From the NCBI GenBank assembly GCA_004563195.1, contig SFTJ01000051.1, positions 1 to 41,801 on the forward strand: a stretch of 41,801 nucleotides of DNA, given 5' to 3'. The notes below the pieces were generated by a model. That model was not told the DNA's origin. It saw nothing but the letters and a program-made list of their open reading frames with translations, and searched no databases. The translations under genes were made by a program, and so were the position numbers. This document shows, in pieces, positions 1-6,835 of the stretch. Every line of letters starts with the position of its first letter. The stretch's first letter is position 1. This DNA comes from a bacterium (GTDB taxonomy: Bacteria > Bacteroidota > Bacteroidia > Bacteroidales > Muribaculaceae).

Positions 1-400
1 GCGTCTCGGCAGTGATGAGTGTGCGAGGCGCCGAACTTGCCACGGTGAGGCGTTGCACCTTCTCGATAGCGACTTTGTCGGCTCGGTCTTCGGGCAAAAC
101 TGACGGCTTTATTTCGGGCATTTCGGCTTTGTGAGCGGCTTCGGTTCGCTCAGCCACGATGTCGGTAGCCGATGGCAGTTGAGGCGAGCGTAGGGCAAAC
201 CATGCAGCAGCAGCCACCAAGGCAGCCACCATAGCCGCCGCCGCTGCTCGGCGCAGCCACACCACTGTGCCGCGGTGCTTGTTTTGAGCCACCTGAGCAC
301 TTGCCAAATTGCTCTCAATATTTTGCCACAAAGCCTCCGGAGCCGCCATCTCATGGCTCTCCATGCGTTGCTTTAGTTTTTTCGACCAATCTTGTTCCAT
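1..400 (-). CDS. Membrane-anchored protein, probable anti-sigma factor (partial, cut by window edge)
   Basis: Open reading frame of 133 codons running off the left edge, read on the minus strand from ATG at 400-398. The start lies 5 nt after the stop of the ECF sigma gene, so the two are almost certainly co-transcribed and perhaps translationally coupled. The N-terminus is polar with a Trp-Ser-Lys-Lys start, followed by one clear membrane segment at about residues 53-75, rich in Ala and Val and preceded by Arg-Arg, then a charged Pro/Glu-rich stretch. This arrangement (cytoplasmic N-terminus, one helix, long outer part) is usual for the partner of a sigma factor in Bacteroidetes. Some family members continue into an outer-membrane beta-barrel, which cannot be judged here. 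The role is inferred from position and topology; no conserved anti-sigma motif was recognised. Confidence 0.7.
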   Translation of the reverse strand, partial: MEQDWSKKLKQRMESHEMAAPEALWQNIESNLASAQVAQNKHRGTVVWLRRAAAAAMVAALVAAAAWFALRSPQLPSATDIVAERTEAAHKAEMPEIKPSVLPEDRADKVAIEKVQRLTVASSAPRTLITAET

Positions 401-405
401 ATAGT

Positions 406-987
406 CTACAGGTGGTAAGTGAGTTGTTTATATTCGGTTATTTGTTTGGCAAGGAGTCGTTTGGCTCTGAGCAGTTGCGATGCCGATGTGCGCTCTTTGA
501 TGCCGAGTCGCTTGGCAATCTCGCTGTGAGTGCATCCTTCGAAAACGAATAGGTTGAACACCATACGATAGCCCGGCGGGAGCGACTGAATCATGCAGTG
601 AATGGCATCGATGGGCACATCGTCGAAGTCGGCATCGCAGTCATCGTCGGGCAAGTCGGGCGGGTCCTGAGCCACAAAGAGGCGCTCGTGCTTTGCCATA
701 GCCTTCAGGTGGTCGATGGCCTTATTTGCCACTATTCGGCTCATCCAAGCCCGTAGCGAACCCTCGCCGCGGTATTCAAATGTGCCGATGTGGGAAATGA
801 GGTAGACGTAAGCGTCTTGCAGCACATCGCACACATCGTCACTGTCGCCGAGGTAGCGTGTTGCCACCGAGGTCATATAACCCACGGTGTGGTCATACAA
901 CTCCTTGATGGCTTTTGCATCGCCCGCCGCCACCGATTGTGCTATTTCCTGTTCGGTTTCCAATTTTTTCCGATTCCTTTCTATCAT
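406..987 (-). CDS. ECF-type RNA polymerase sigma-70 factor
   Basis: 193 residues, typical for an ECF sigma factor. Region 2 is at about residues 25-95, with the DDVCDVLQDAYVYL segment (core binding and -10 recognition) and GSLRAWMSRIVANKAIDHL. An acidic linker at 109-125 separates it from region 4 at about 128-185, with SLPPGYRMVFNLFVFEG and the helix-turn-helix around HSEIAKRLGIKERTSASQLL. It directs RNA polymerase to a dedicated set of promoters. The next gene, 5 nt downstream, encodes a single-pass membrane protein that probably controls it. The linker with seven Asp in about 15 residues is longer than usual. Targets cannot be read from the window. The start at 987 is the first ATG giving a full region 2. 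Confidence 0.9.
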   Translation of the reverse strand: MIERNRKKLETEQEIAQSVAAGDAKAIKELYDHTVGYMTSVATRYLGDSDDVCDVLQDAYVYLISHIGTFEYRGEGSLRAWMSRIVANKAIDHLKAMAKHERLFVAQDPPDLPDDDCDADFDDVPIDAIHCMIQSLPPGYRMVFNLFVFEGCTHSEIAKRLGIKERTSASQLLRAKRLLAKQITEYKQLTYHL

Positions 988-1320
988 TTAATCTTATTCC
1001 CTATGCAAATACTGCACCGAAGTGCGATATTTTTTTTCAAAATTAATCATTTTGATGATTTTTTTGCCCCCAAGTGGCTTTTTTGCATAGTTTTAACTCC
1101 AATAACAACACTCGACCTGCAGCCAAAGTTTGGTTGCAGCCCGAATAATAATGCGGAAATAATATTTTCTCTTTTGCCAAAAATGCCAAAAATTTATTTG
1201 GTAGATGTCCTGTCAGGGCATCACAGCACCATGTTGTAGAGATATCCAAGTGCTATGATGCTAATGGCTACTGTGCCGAAAAATTCGAATTAACACAAAT
1301 TAAGTCGCAAAGGTGAGATT
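988..1320. other. Intergenic region between esterase and sigma-factor genes
   Basis: AT-rich, with no convincing gene. On the minus strand a TAATTTTG box (1038-1045) fits the Bacteroidetes -7 element for the sigma gene. A TTG near 1070 could be the -33 element but its spacing is too long, so this promoter is weakly supported. No repeats seen. Confidence 0.35.
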
Positions 1321-3045
1321 TCACTCTTGTGGGAGCACCTTCCGGTGACGCAGGAACCGAGCTATGCGGTCGAGCCAAGTGTAGCTGCCGGTGCCGGGCG
1401 AAGCTTTGAGTTGGAAACAGTGGCGGCGCAGGCATAGTGTGTGAAGTTCGCTCTGCACGCCCATATCGGCATCGCCGTGAATCAGCAGCATAGGTGCTGT
1501 GGCGAGGTCGAAACTGAAATCGGGCACAATGGAGGCATCGTCGGCATTTCCGCCGCCGGTATTTTCGCCATCGGCGCCATCGCTGAGCACATAGGCGGGG
1601 TAGATGCCTATTCCCCACTGCACATTGCAGGGCGTGAGGTCGATTTCGTCGACCGGCCAATAGGCTTGATGCATCGACGATGTAACGCCCATGAGTGTGA
1701 GATGTCCGCCCGCCGAACTGCCCATTATGCCTATTTTCGAGCCGTTGAGCCCGTATTTAGGTGCTTGGGTGCGCACCACCTTGATGGCGCGTTGCAAGTC
1801 TTGCCATGCTGTGGTGTGCTTGGCAAGGCCCTTGGGGCGCGGAGTGCGATAGGTGAGAGTCACCACGGTCATGCCCAGACTGTTGAGAAATTGTCTGGCG
1901 GGCACCACTTCGAAGCTCATTGAGCTATTGCTCGAATAGGCGCCTCCGCTATAGATTATCTGTATGGCATCGGTCTTTTTCTCTTTAGGGAAATACCACT
2001 TGAGTTCGGGTTTTATCTGATGGTCTTGTGCATCGGGCATCTTGCCTTGAGGCCACAATTCGGCATCGGCAGTGTGTGAGTGAGCATCGGCAAAGCGTGC
2101 CACGAGTTCTTCCTCGGGCTGCAGTTGCGAGTAGAATTGCATTTGGCGCATAAACTCAATGCCGCGTTCCACTCCTAATGCGCCGTGCCCTTGGTCGGGA
2201 TAGAGATGCAGTTCGGCAGGAATGTTACGGCGACGGAGTTCGCGATACACGAGAGTTGAACCATTGGGCGAATAGATGTCGGTGCCGCCGTGATGCAGCG
2301 ACATAGGGCAGGTTTTGGCATCGAATTTCAGCACATCGGTGAGACTCACATCGGTGCCATAGCCTTGCCGAGAGGCGGGTGTACCGTTTTCGGCATCGGT
2401 AGTGAGATAGGCCGGAGCAAACACTATGGCCCAATTGATGTGGCAAGGAATGGAGTCGAGGGCATCGACGGGCTCATAGGCTCGGGAGAGCGAATTGGCG
2501 GCAAGCAGCAAAGCCAGGTGAGAACCTGCCGACATGGATATTGTGCCTATCTTTTCGGGGTTGAAACCACGCTTCTTAGCCTCGCTGCGCACCATGCGCA
2601 CTGCACGTTGGGCATCTTCCCACGCTGTCTGATAGATGGGGAGACACTCGGGACGAGGGGTGCGATACACCAGTTTTACGCATTGTATGCCCTCGCGGGT
2701 GAGTCGTTCGGTCCACTCGTTGAGCAAGTTGACATCGCAACACGATTGGTAAGATCCGCCCGAGATAAGTATCATGCAAGCATCTGTTCGCACCTGCTTG
2801 TCGGGGCGGGGCATCCACTCTATGTAAGCCACCCGGTGCTCATCGGGATTGTAGTCGGCAAGGGCTTTTTCATCGTCCATCACCGCCACCTGATGCGGCT
2901 GGCTATGCGGCATCTTGCCTTTAGACCACAAAAACTCAATGTCGCGAGCATTCGCGGCAATCGCAATCAACAAGCCCGTTAAGGCAAACAATAAACGCTG
3001 ATGAAAATTGATGTCAATGCGTTGATAAAGAGCAGAATTATTCAT
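1321..3045 (-). CDS. Secreted tandem alpha/beta-hydrolase (two BD-FAE-like esterase domains), second domain internally deleted
   Basis: 574 residues with a signal peptide (about 1-33, core LLFALTGLLIAIAANA), so exported. It holds two copies of one alpha/beta-hydrolase unit. Each starts with a W-x(2)-GKMP motif (39-46 and 331-337), followed by an oxyanion GG turn (97-98 and 367-368). Domain 1 has a full triad: Ser172 in SMSAG, Asp256 in HHGGTD, His287 in DQGHG. Domain 2 has Ser444 in GSSAG and His542 in RRHCFQ, but after HGDAD (523-527) about 16 residues present in domain 1 are absent, including the segment with Pro and the following helix. Domain 2 may therefore be inactive. The family removes acetyl, feruloyl or similar esters from glycans; the substrate is not known. 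It reads in the same direction as the sugar cassette at 3561-8611 but is separated from it by 515 bp of repeat-rich DNA. Confidence 0.8.
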   Translation of the reverse strand: MNNSALYQRIDINFHQRLLFALTGLLIAIAANARDIEFLWSKGKMPHSQPHQVAVMDDEKALADYNPDEHRVAYIEWMPRPDKQVRTDACMILISGGSYQSCCDVNLLNEWTERLTREGIQCVKLVYRTPRPECLPIYQTAWEDAQRAVRMVRSEAKKRGFNPEKIGTISMSAGSHLALLLAANSLSRAYEPVDALDSIPCHINWAIVFAPAYLTTDAENGTPASRQGYGTDVSLTDVLKFDAKTCPMSLHHGGTDIYSPNGSTLVYRELRRRNIPAELHLYPDQGHGALGVERGIEFMRQMQFYSQLQPEEELVARFADAHSHTADAELWPQGKMPDAQDHQIKPELKWYFPKEKKTDAIQIIYSGGAYSSNSSMSFEVVPARQFLNSLGMTVVTLTYRTPRPKGLAKHTTAWQDLQRAIKVVRTQAPKYGLNGSKIGIMGSSAGGHLTLMGVTSSMHQAYWPVDEIDLTPCNVQWGIGIYPAYVLSDGADGENTGGGNADDASIVPDFSFDLATAPMLLIHGDADMGVQSELHTLCLRRHCFQLKASPGTGSYTWLDRIARFLRHRKVLPQE

Positions 3046-3560
3046 AATCGGAGAAGTTTTTTGCAGGTAAACTGATTAGTTGGATAATCATCTGTAAAAT
3101 TAAACATTCTCACCATTATTTGCAAGAAGCAGAGAAGGAATCGAAAGCAGCCGCTGGAGCAAGTGATATTCGCGTTCTTCGCATAATGGTGGATGTAACG
3201 ATACCGAGGGTTACGCTTCGCTCCACCCCCGGCTAAGAGCCACTCGCTTCGCTCGGGCTTTCGACCTTTCAGGTCGTGCTGCGGGGTGTTTAACGCCGAT
3301 GAATATCAGCATCGCCCTATCACCGGCTGCGCTTGGTGTTGATAAGGGGGATGCAAAAAAATGCTTTGGTAGGCCTTTTCCGGAGAAGTGCTTACCAAAG
3401 CAGGAAACAATACAAAACTCTCCCTCTCTAAAACAATCAGATGGTGGTTTTCCGGCTCATCAGGTGAGCCTTAATGGTATGCCTAAGCCTTGGGAGAATG
3501 GGGCGGTAGGCGAAGTGTTATTGTAGCTAAATATATATGTTTGTCTCTAAGTAAAGCGTA
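3046..3560. repeat. Repeat-rich intergenic region with a dispersed hairpin element and a long palindrome
   Basis: No convincing gene. Positions about 3168-3290 are a copy of a hairpin-rich element found again at about 35562-35680. It contains CGATACCGAGGGTTACGCTT, a GCTCGCTTCGCTCGGGC hairpin and a CGACCTTTCAGGTCG hairpin. Positions 3363-3401 form an almost perfect palindrome, and GGCTCA/TGAGCC at 3454-3470 forms a short hairpin. The 75-codon open frame at 3299-3526 overlaps these structures and resembles no protein I know. Confidence 0.6.
3363..3401. repeat. 39-nt near-perfect palindrome
   Basis: The arms start GCTTTGGTAGGC and end GCTTACCAAAGC, and the centre CTTTTCC/GGAGAAG closes the stem with no real loop. 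About 19 pairs form with one G-T wobble in each part and one bulged T. There is no T-run on either side, so it is not a normal intrinsic terminator. The role is unknown. Confidence 0.6.
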
Positions 3561-4322
3561 TTAAAGCAATTTGAGGCGGCGCTTGTATTCGTCGATAGCT
3601 TCGTCGAGGCGTTGCTGAGCTGTGGTATCGCCCGGAACATTGTGAGAGGGGTTGATAAATATCTTCACACCGCGCTCTTCGAGGATTTCCACCACGGTGC
3701 AGATGGTCATCCACACCAGCGTTACCGAACCCAAGGTAGAAAGCGGACCAATCTTGTCGAATTGCTTGCGGGTGGTAACCGAAGCGTCTTGCAGAGGCAC
3801 GCAAGTGTCGACCACCACATCGGCGAGTTGGAACAGGTTCTTGCCGCTCGAGTGGCGTCCGGGCTTGTCGCCTGTGTTGCCGGCCGAGCCATATACTATC
3901 ACTTTCATGCCGCGCTTGTGAGCTTCGTTAGCCATATCGATGTTCACGGCATTGATGCCGGTGTGTGAGAATATCCATATGCAGTCGTCCGACGAAAATT
4001 CGTAGTTCTTCATCACGGTTTGGGCATAGCCTTCGAGGCGTTCGAGGTAGAGGAATTGGTGTATACCCATCTGACCAATAATCTGAGTGAAGAAAGTGAG
4101 CGGGAGTTCGCATAGCGGGTGGAATCCCACAATGCCGCCGATGCGGGGATACATTTCCTCGCAAGGAATGGTGGCATGGCCACATCCCCAAGTGTGCACC
4201 CAACGGCCTTTTTCGATGGTGTCGGCCATTATTGTTGCTGCTTTTCGCACATTCTCCATTTGTGTTGCTTCGATGGTGTTCATCACATCGTGAGCATTTT
4301 TCAACCAATCTTTTGCGTACAT
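3561..4322 (-). CDS. SIS-domain phosphosugar-binding protein (COG4821-like sugar isomerase)
   Basis: 253 residues, cytosolic, one sugar-isomerase (SIS) fold. The N-terminal part has the nucleotide-like loop WGCGHATIPCEEM at about 46-58. The core has SSDDCIWIFSHTGINAVNID, where the Ser/Thr-rich turn usually binds the phosphate of a sugar phosphate, followed by GMKVIVYGSAGNTGDKPGRH. The family is annotated only as phosphosugar-binding; candidate reactions are isomerisation or deamination of a hexose or hexosamine phosphate. It is the last gene of the ROK-MFS-SIS group, 52 nt after the transporter gene, so it probably acts on the sugar phosphate made by the ROK kinase. Family assignment is firm; the reaction is inferred. 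Confidence 0.8.
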   Translation of the reverse strand: MYAKDWLKNAHDVMNTIEATQMENVRKAATIMADTIEKGRWVHTWGCGHATIPCEEMYPRIGGIVGFHPLCELPLTFFTQIIGQMGIHQFLYLERLEGYAQTVMKNYEFSSDDCIWIFSHTGINAVNIDMANEAHKRGMKVIVYGSAGNTGDKPGRHSSGKNLFQLADVVVDTCVPLQDASVTTRKQFDKIGPLSTLGSVTLVWMTICTVVEILEERGVKIFINPSHNVPGDTTAQQRLDEAIDEYKRRLKLL

Positions 4323-4374
4323 AGTTCTTTAGATGTTTTTTATTGAGTTTTAAAGTATGTGTTAATATTATCTG

Positions 4375-5523
4375 TTACTTATTCTTTTGGCGCGATTTCA
4401 CTATGCGTGCGCCGATGCGATAGAGCACAGCCATAGCCAATACAGCCGCCATCATCACATAGGGGTAGTATCGTAGCAGCACTCCGCCCACAAAGGCGTT
4501 GAGGAGCGAGCTGCCCGCAAGGGCTATGGAAATGGCAATGCCGAAAGCCGTTCCCGAAAGGCGTTTAAATCGAGAACCGAGTTGCCCGAGCACAATGGGA
4601 TAGGTGGCAGCCGTGCCAAATCCTATCAGCACCATAGCCAGCATTGCCACGGCTATGTTTGAGGCTATGGGCAGCAGCGCAAATCCGGCAAAAAGCACGG
4701 CGAAAAAGCTGTATAATATGGTGTCGGGTTTCAAGCGCTTCGAAAGCCATGTGAGGAAAAATCGTGCGACAGTGAGTGCCACCATCATCACCGTCAGTAG
4801 CAGCACCACGCCCTTCATTCCGGCAAAATATGAAGTCACGAGGTTGTTGGTGACGCTCTCGATGCTGCTTTCGAAAAGCAGTACCAAGCTCAGCACCACC
4901 AGCGAAGGGCTGCGGAGCAAGCGAAACACATCGCGCAGCGGAAAACTCTGAGCATGGGTAGGTGCCGGGAATTGAGCCTTAAAGCAGAGCACCGAACCCA
5001 CTCCGAGCAACACCACCAGGCTTAGGAGCAGATATTTATAGTCGATAATATCGCCCAACGTGCCCATGAGCAGAGTTATGGCTATGGCACCCACTCCGTA
5101 GAATGCTCCGAGCAGACTCAAGCGAGCGCTTCGAGTGCTTTCGTCGTCGAAGAGGTCGGAGGTGATGGTGTTGGTCTGTCCGTTGAGCACGCCGCCACCT
5201 ATGCCTATGAGCACATAGCTGAGCAGAAGCCAATGCATGGATGGCGCAAATGCTATTCCCGCCAAACCCGCCACTACGGCAAAGCAACTGCCGAAGAATA
5301 GGGCGCGATGGCCGTAGGTGTCGCACACGGGTCCGAAAATCACCGATCCGGCAAGAATGCTTGCCGTGAGAGTGCTTGCCAAGGTGGCTTTCTGCATGGT
5401 GGTGAGTGCGAGTTTCAGGCTCAGCGAGGGCAGAACCGACCCCAATGCTACCATGGTGATGCCGAAAAACATCATCCCGAAGCAGGCTGCTGCAAATGCG
5501 TGGGTTTTATGTATGGGTTTCAT
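4375..5523 (-). CDS. Major facilitator superfamily sugar transporter
   Basis: 382 residues with about 12 hydrophobic helices in two halves, the break being the polar stretch FKAQFPAPTHAQSFPLRDVF. The loop after helix 2 carries GPVCDTYGHRALF, a variant of the MFS signature G-x3-D-x2-G-x-R; helix 5/6 has GIGGGVLNGQTNTI. Located in the inner membrane, it probably imports a mono- or disaccharide by proton symport. It lies 51 nt after the ROK kinase gene and 52 nt before the SIS gene, forming a compact uptake-phosphorylation-conversion group. The substrate is unknown; galactose or an N-acetylhexosamine would fit the upstream GH110 enzyme, but this is inference. Confidence 0.85.
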   Translation of the reverse strand: MKPIHKTHAFAAACFGMMFFGITMVALGSVLPSLSLKLALTTMQKATLASTLTASILAGSVIFGPVCDTYGHRALFFGSCFAVVAGLAGIAFAPSMHWLLLSYVLIGIGGGVLNGQTNTITSDLFDDESTRSARLSLLGAFYGVGAIAITLLMGTLGDIIDYKYLLLSLVVLLGVGSVLCFKAQFPAPTHAQSFPLRDVFRLLRSPSLVVLSLVLLFESSIESVTNNLVTSYFAGMKGVVLLLTVMMVALTVARFFLTWLSKRLKPDTILYSFFAVLFAGFALLPIASNIAVAMLAMVLIGFGTAATYPIVLGQLGSRFKRLSGTAFGIAISIALAGSSLLNAFVGGVLLRYYPYVMMAAVLAMAVLYRIGARIVKSRQKNK

Positions 5524-5574
5524 TGGTTTAGGCTTATTCGAGTGAGTATTAATGCTATTGTGAATAAAAGGTAA

Positions 5575-6543
5575 TTATTTGAATTCTACTTTGCCACGGT
5601 TAAGAGCCAAAAACGCGGCGCCGAGAATCACTTCATCGCCGTCGAGCATAGTGGCTTCGAGGCTTACGGTCTTAATGGAGAGCGGTTGAGCCCATTTCTT
5701 CGATTCTTCGTAGATTCTGCCCACGAGTGAACGCGCCGAACAGAATACACCGCCTCCCCAAATGATTTTCTCGGGATTGAGCAGGCTTACGAAGTTGGCG
5801 GTTGCCATGCCCCACATTTCCACAGCCTTGTCGATAACGGCCTTGGCTATGTGGTCGCCGTGGCCGAATGCTTCGAACACGCGTCGTGTGGTGATGCGCG
5901 AAATGGGCATCTGGCGCAATTCGCCGCGATAACTTTTGTCGGCACGCACCAATTCCTTGGCGCGCTCGCAAATGCCGGTGCCCGAGGCATAGTATTCGAG
6001 GCAACCTTGAGGGGCATAATCGGCTATGTAAGGCGTTTGGAGCGCCATCCAGCCGGTGGCACCCACTATATCGTTGTGGCCGTGGAGCACGCGGCCGTCA
6101 ATCACTATTCCGGCACCTATTCCTGTGCCCACCACCACGAAGATGCAGTTTTTGCAACCGCGCCCTGCGCCTTGCCAGAGTTCGCCGTAGATGGCGCAAC
6201 TGCGGTCGTTGTCTACATATACTTCGATGTTGTGGTTAGAGATGTGTTGCTTTATTTCCTCAGCGATGGGATAGTTCTCCCATTCGGGAATATTTGGCGC
6301 CCACACCCGCTTTGTGTCGGGATTGACGCTTCCCGGCACGCACAAACCTATGGCTTCGATGGGGATTTTGAGGTAGGCAGCTTTCTCTAATTGTCGATTG
6401 ATGTTCTCGATAATCAGTTTGCCCACATCGTGCCCCTTGCGACCACTCAGTAGGTTTTTGTGCTTATATCGTATGTTGCCGTCGTTATCGATGATGGCAC
6501 TTGCTATCTTGGTGCCGCCCAGGTCGAGTGCTATTACTGCCAT
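5575..6543 (-). CDS. ROK-family sugar kinase, zinc motif degenerate
   Basis: 322 residues, normal for a ROK kinase. The ATP phosphate loop is DLGGTK (7-12), the catalytic Asp is in DNDRS (Asp113), and the second phosphate motif is GTGIGAGIVIDG (139-150). Canonical ROK kinases have a Glu-x-Gly-His sugar/zinc motif and a C-x-C-G-x2-G-C-x-E zinc site. Here the first reads GATGWMAL (161-168) with Trp in place of the zinc His, and the second keeps only GCLEYYASG (180-188). It therefore probably lacks structural zinc. It should phosphorylate an imported hexose or hexosamine in the cytosol. It is the first gene of the ROK-MFS-SIS group. A weak -7-like TAACTTTA (minus strand, 6584-6591) suggests it can be transcribed apart from GH110. 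Confidence 0.88.
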   Translation of the reverse strand: MAVIALDLGGTKIASAIIDNDGNIRYKHKNLLSGRKGHDVGKLIIENINRQLEKAAYLKIPIEAIGLCVPGSVNPDTKRVWAPNIPEWENYPIAEEIKQHISNHNIEVYVDNDRSCAIYGELWQGAGRGCKNCIFVVVGTGIGAGIVIDGRVLHGHNDIVGATGWMALQTPYIADYAPQGCLEYYASGTGICERAKELVRADKSYRGELRQMPISRITTRRVFEAFGHGDHIAKAVIDKAVEMWGMATANFVSLLNPEKIIWGGGVFCSARSLVGRIYEESKKWAQPLSIKTVSLEATMLDGDEVILGAAFLALNRGKVEFK

Positions 6544-6774
6544 GATGTTCTTATGAGATTTTAGGTTAATAATTTTGTTGTCGTAAAGTTAGTGATTGAC
6601 GATGCTTAGCACCAATTTTTTGGAGATGAATATATAGTTAAAACAAGTTAATATTCTTAAAATATGTGTATGCCGGTTGAGGGCTGTATGTGCAAACGGT
6701 TGATTGATAGCGATAACGTGAAAGTGTGATTTTTGCCTTGTGTTGCTTTTAGTGTTTGTTAACAAACAGAAAAG

Positions 6775-6812
6775 TTCAGCCGATGCTTTGTGTGGAGAAA
6801 AGCATCGGCTGA
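6775..6812 (-). terminator. Intrinsic terminator after the GH110 gene
   Basis: A perfect 15-bp stem, TTCAGCCGATGCTTT with AAAGCATCGGCTGAA, and an 8-nt loop. On the minus strand it is followed by CTTTTCTGTTTG. It lies just beyond the stop of the galactosidase gene, so it separates that gene from the kinase group. Confidence 0.75.
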
Positions 6813-6835
6813 ATGGGTGGAAAGAAGGCACTAAG

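Noticed and set aside
3299..3526. 75-codon open frame as a gene
   Set aside because: It overlaps the palindrome at 3363-3401 and other repeats, has no recognisable domain and no promoter.
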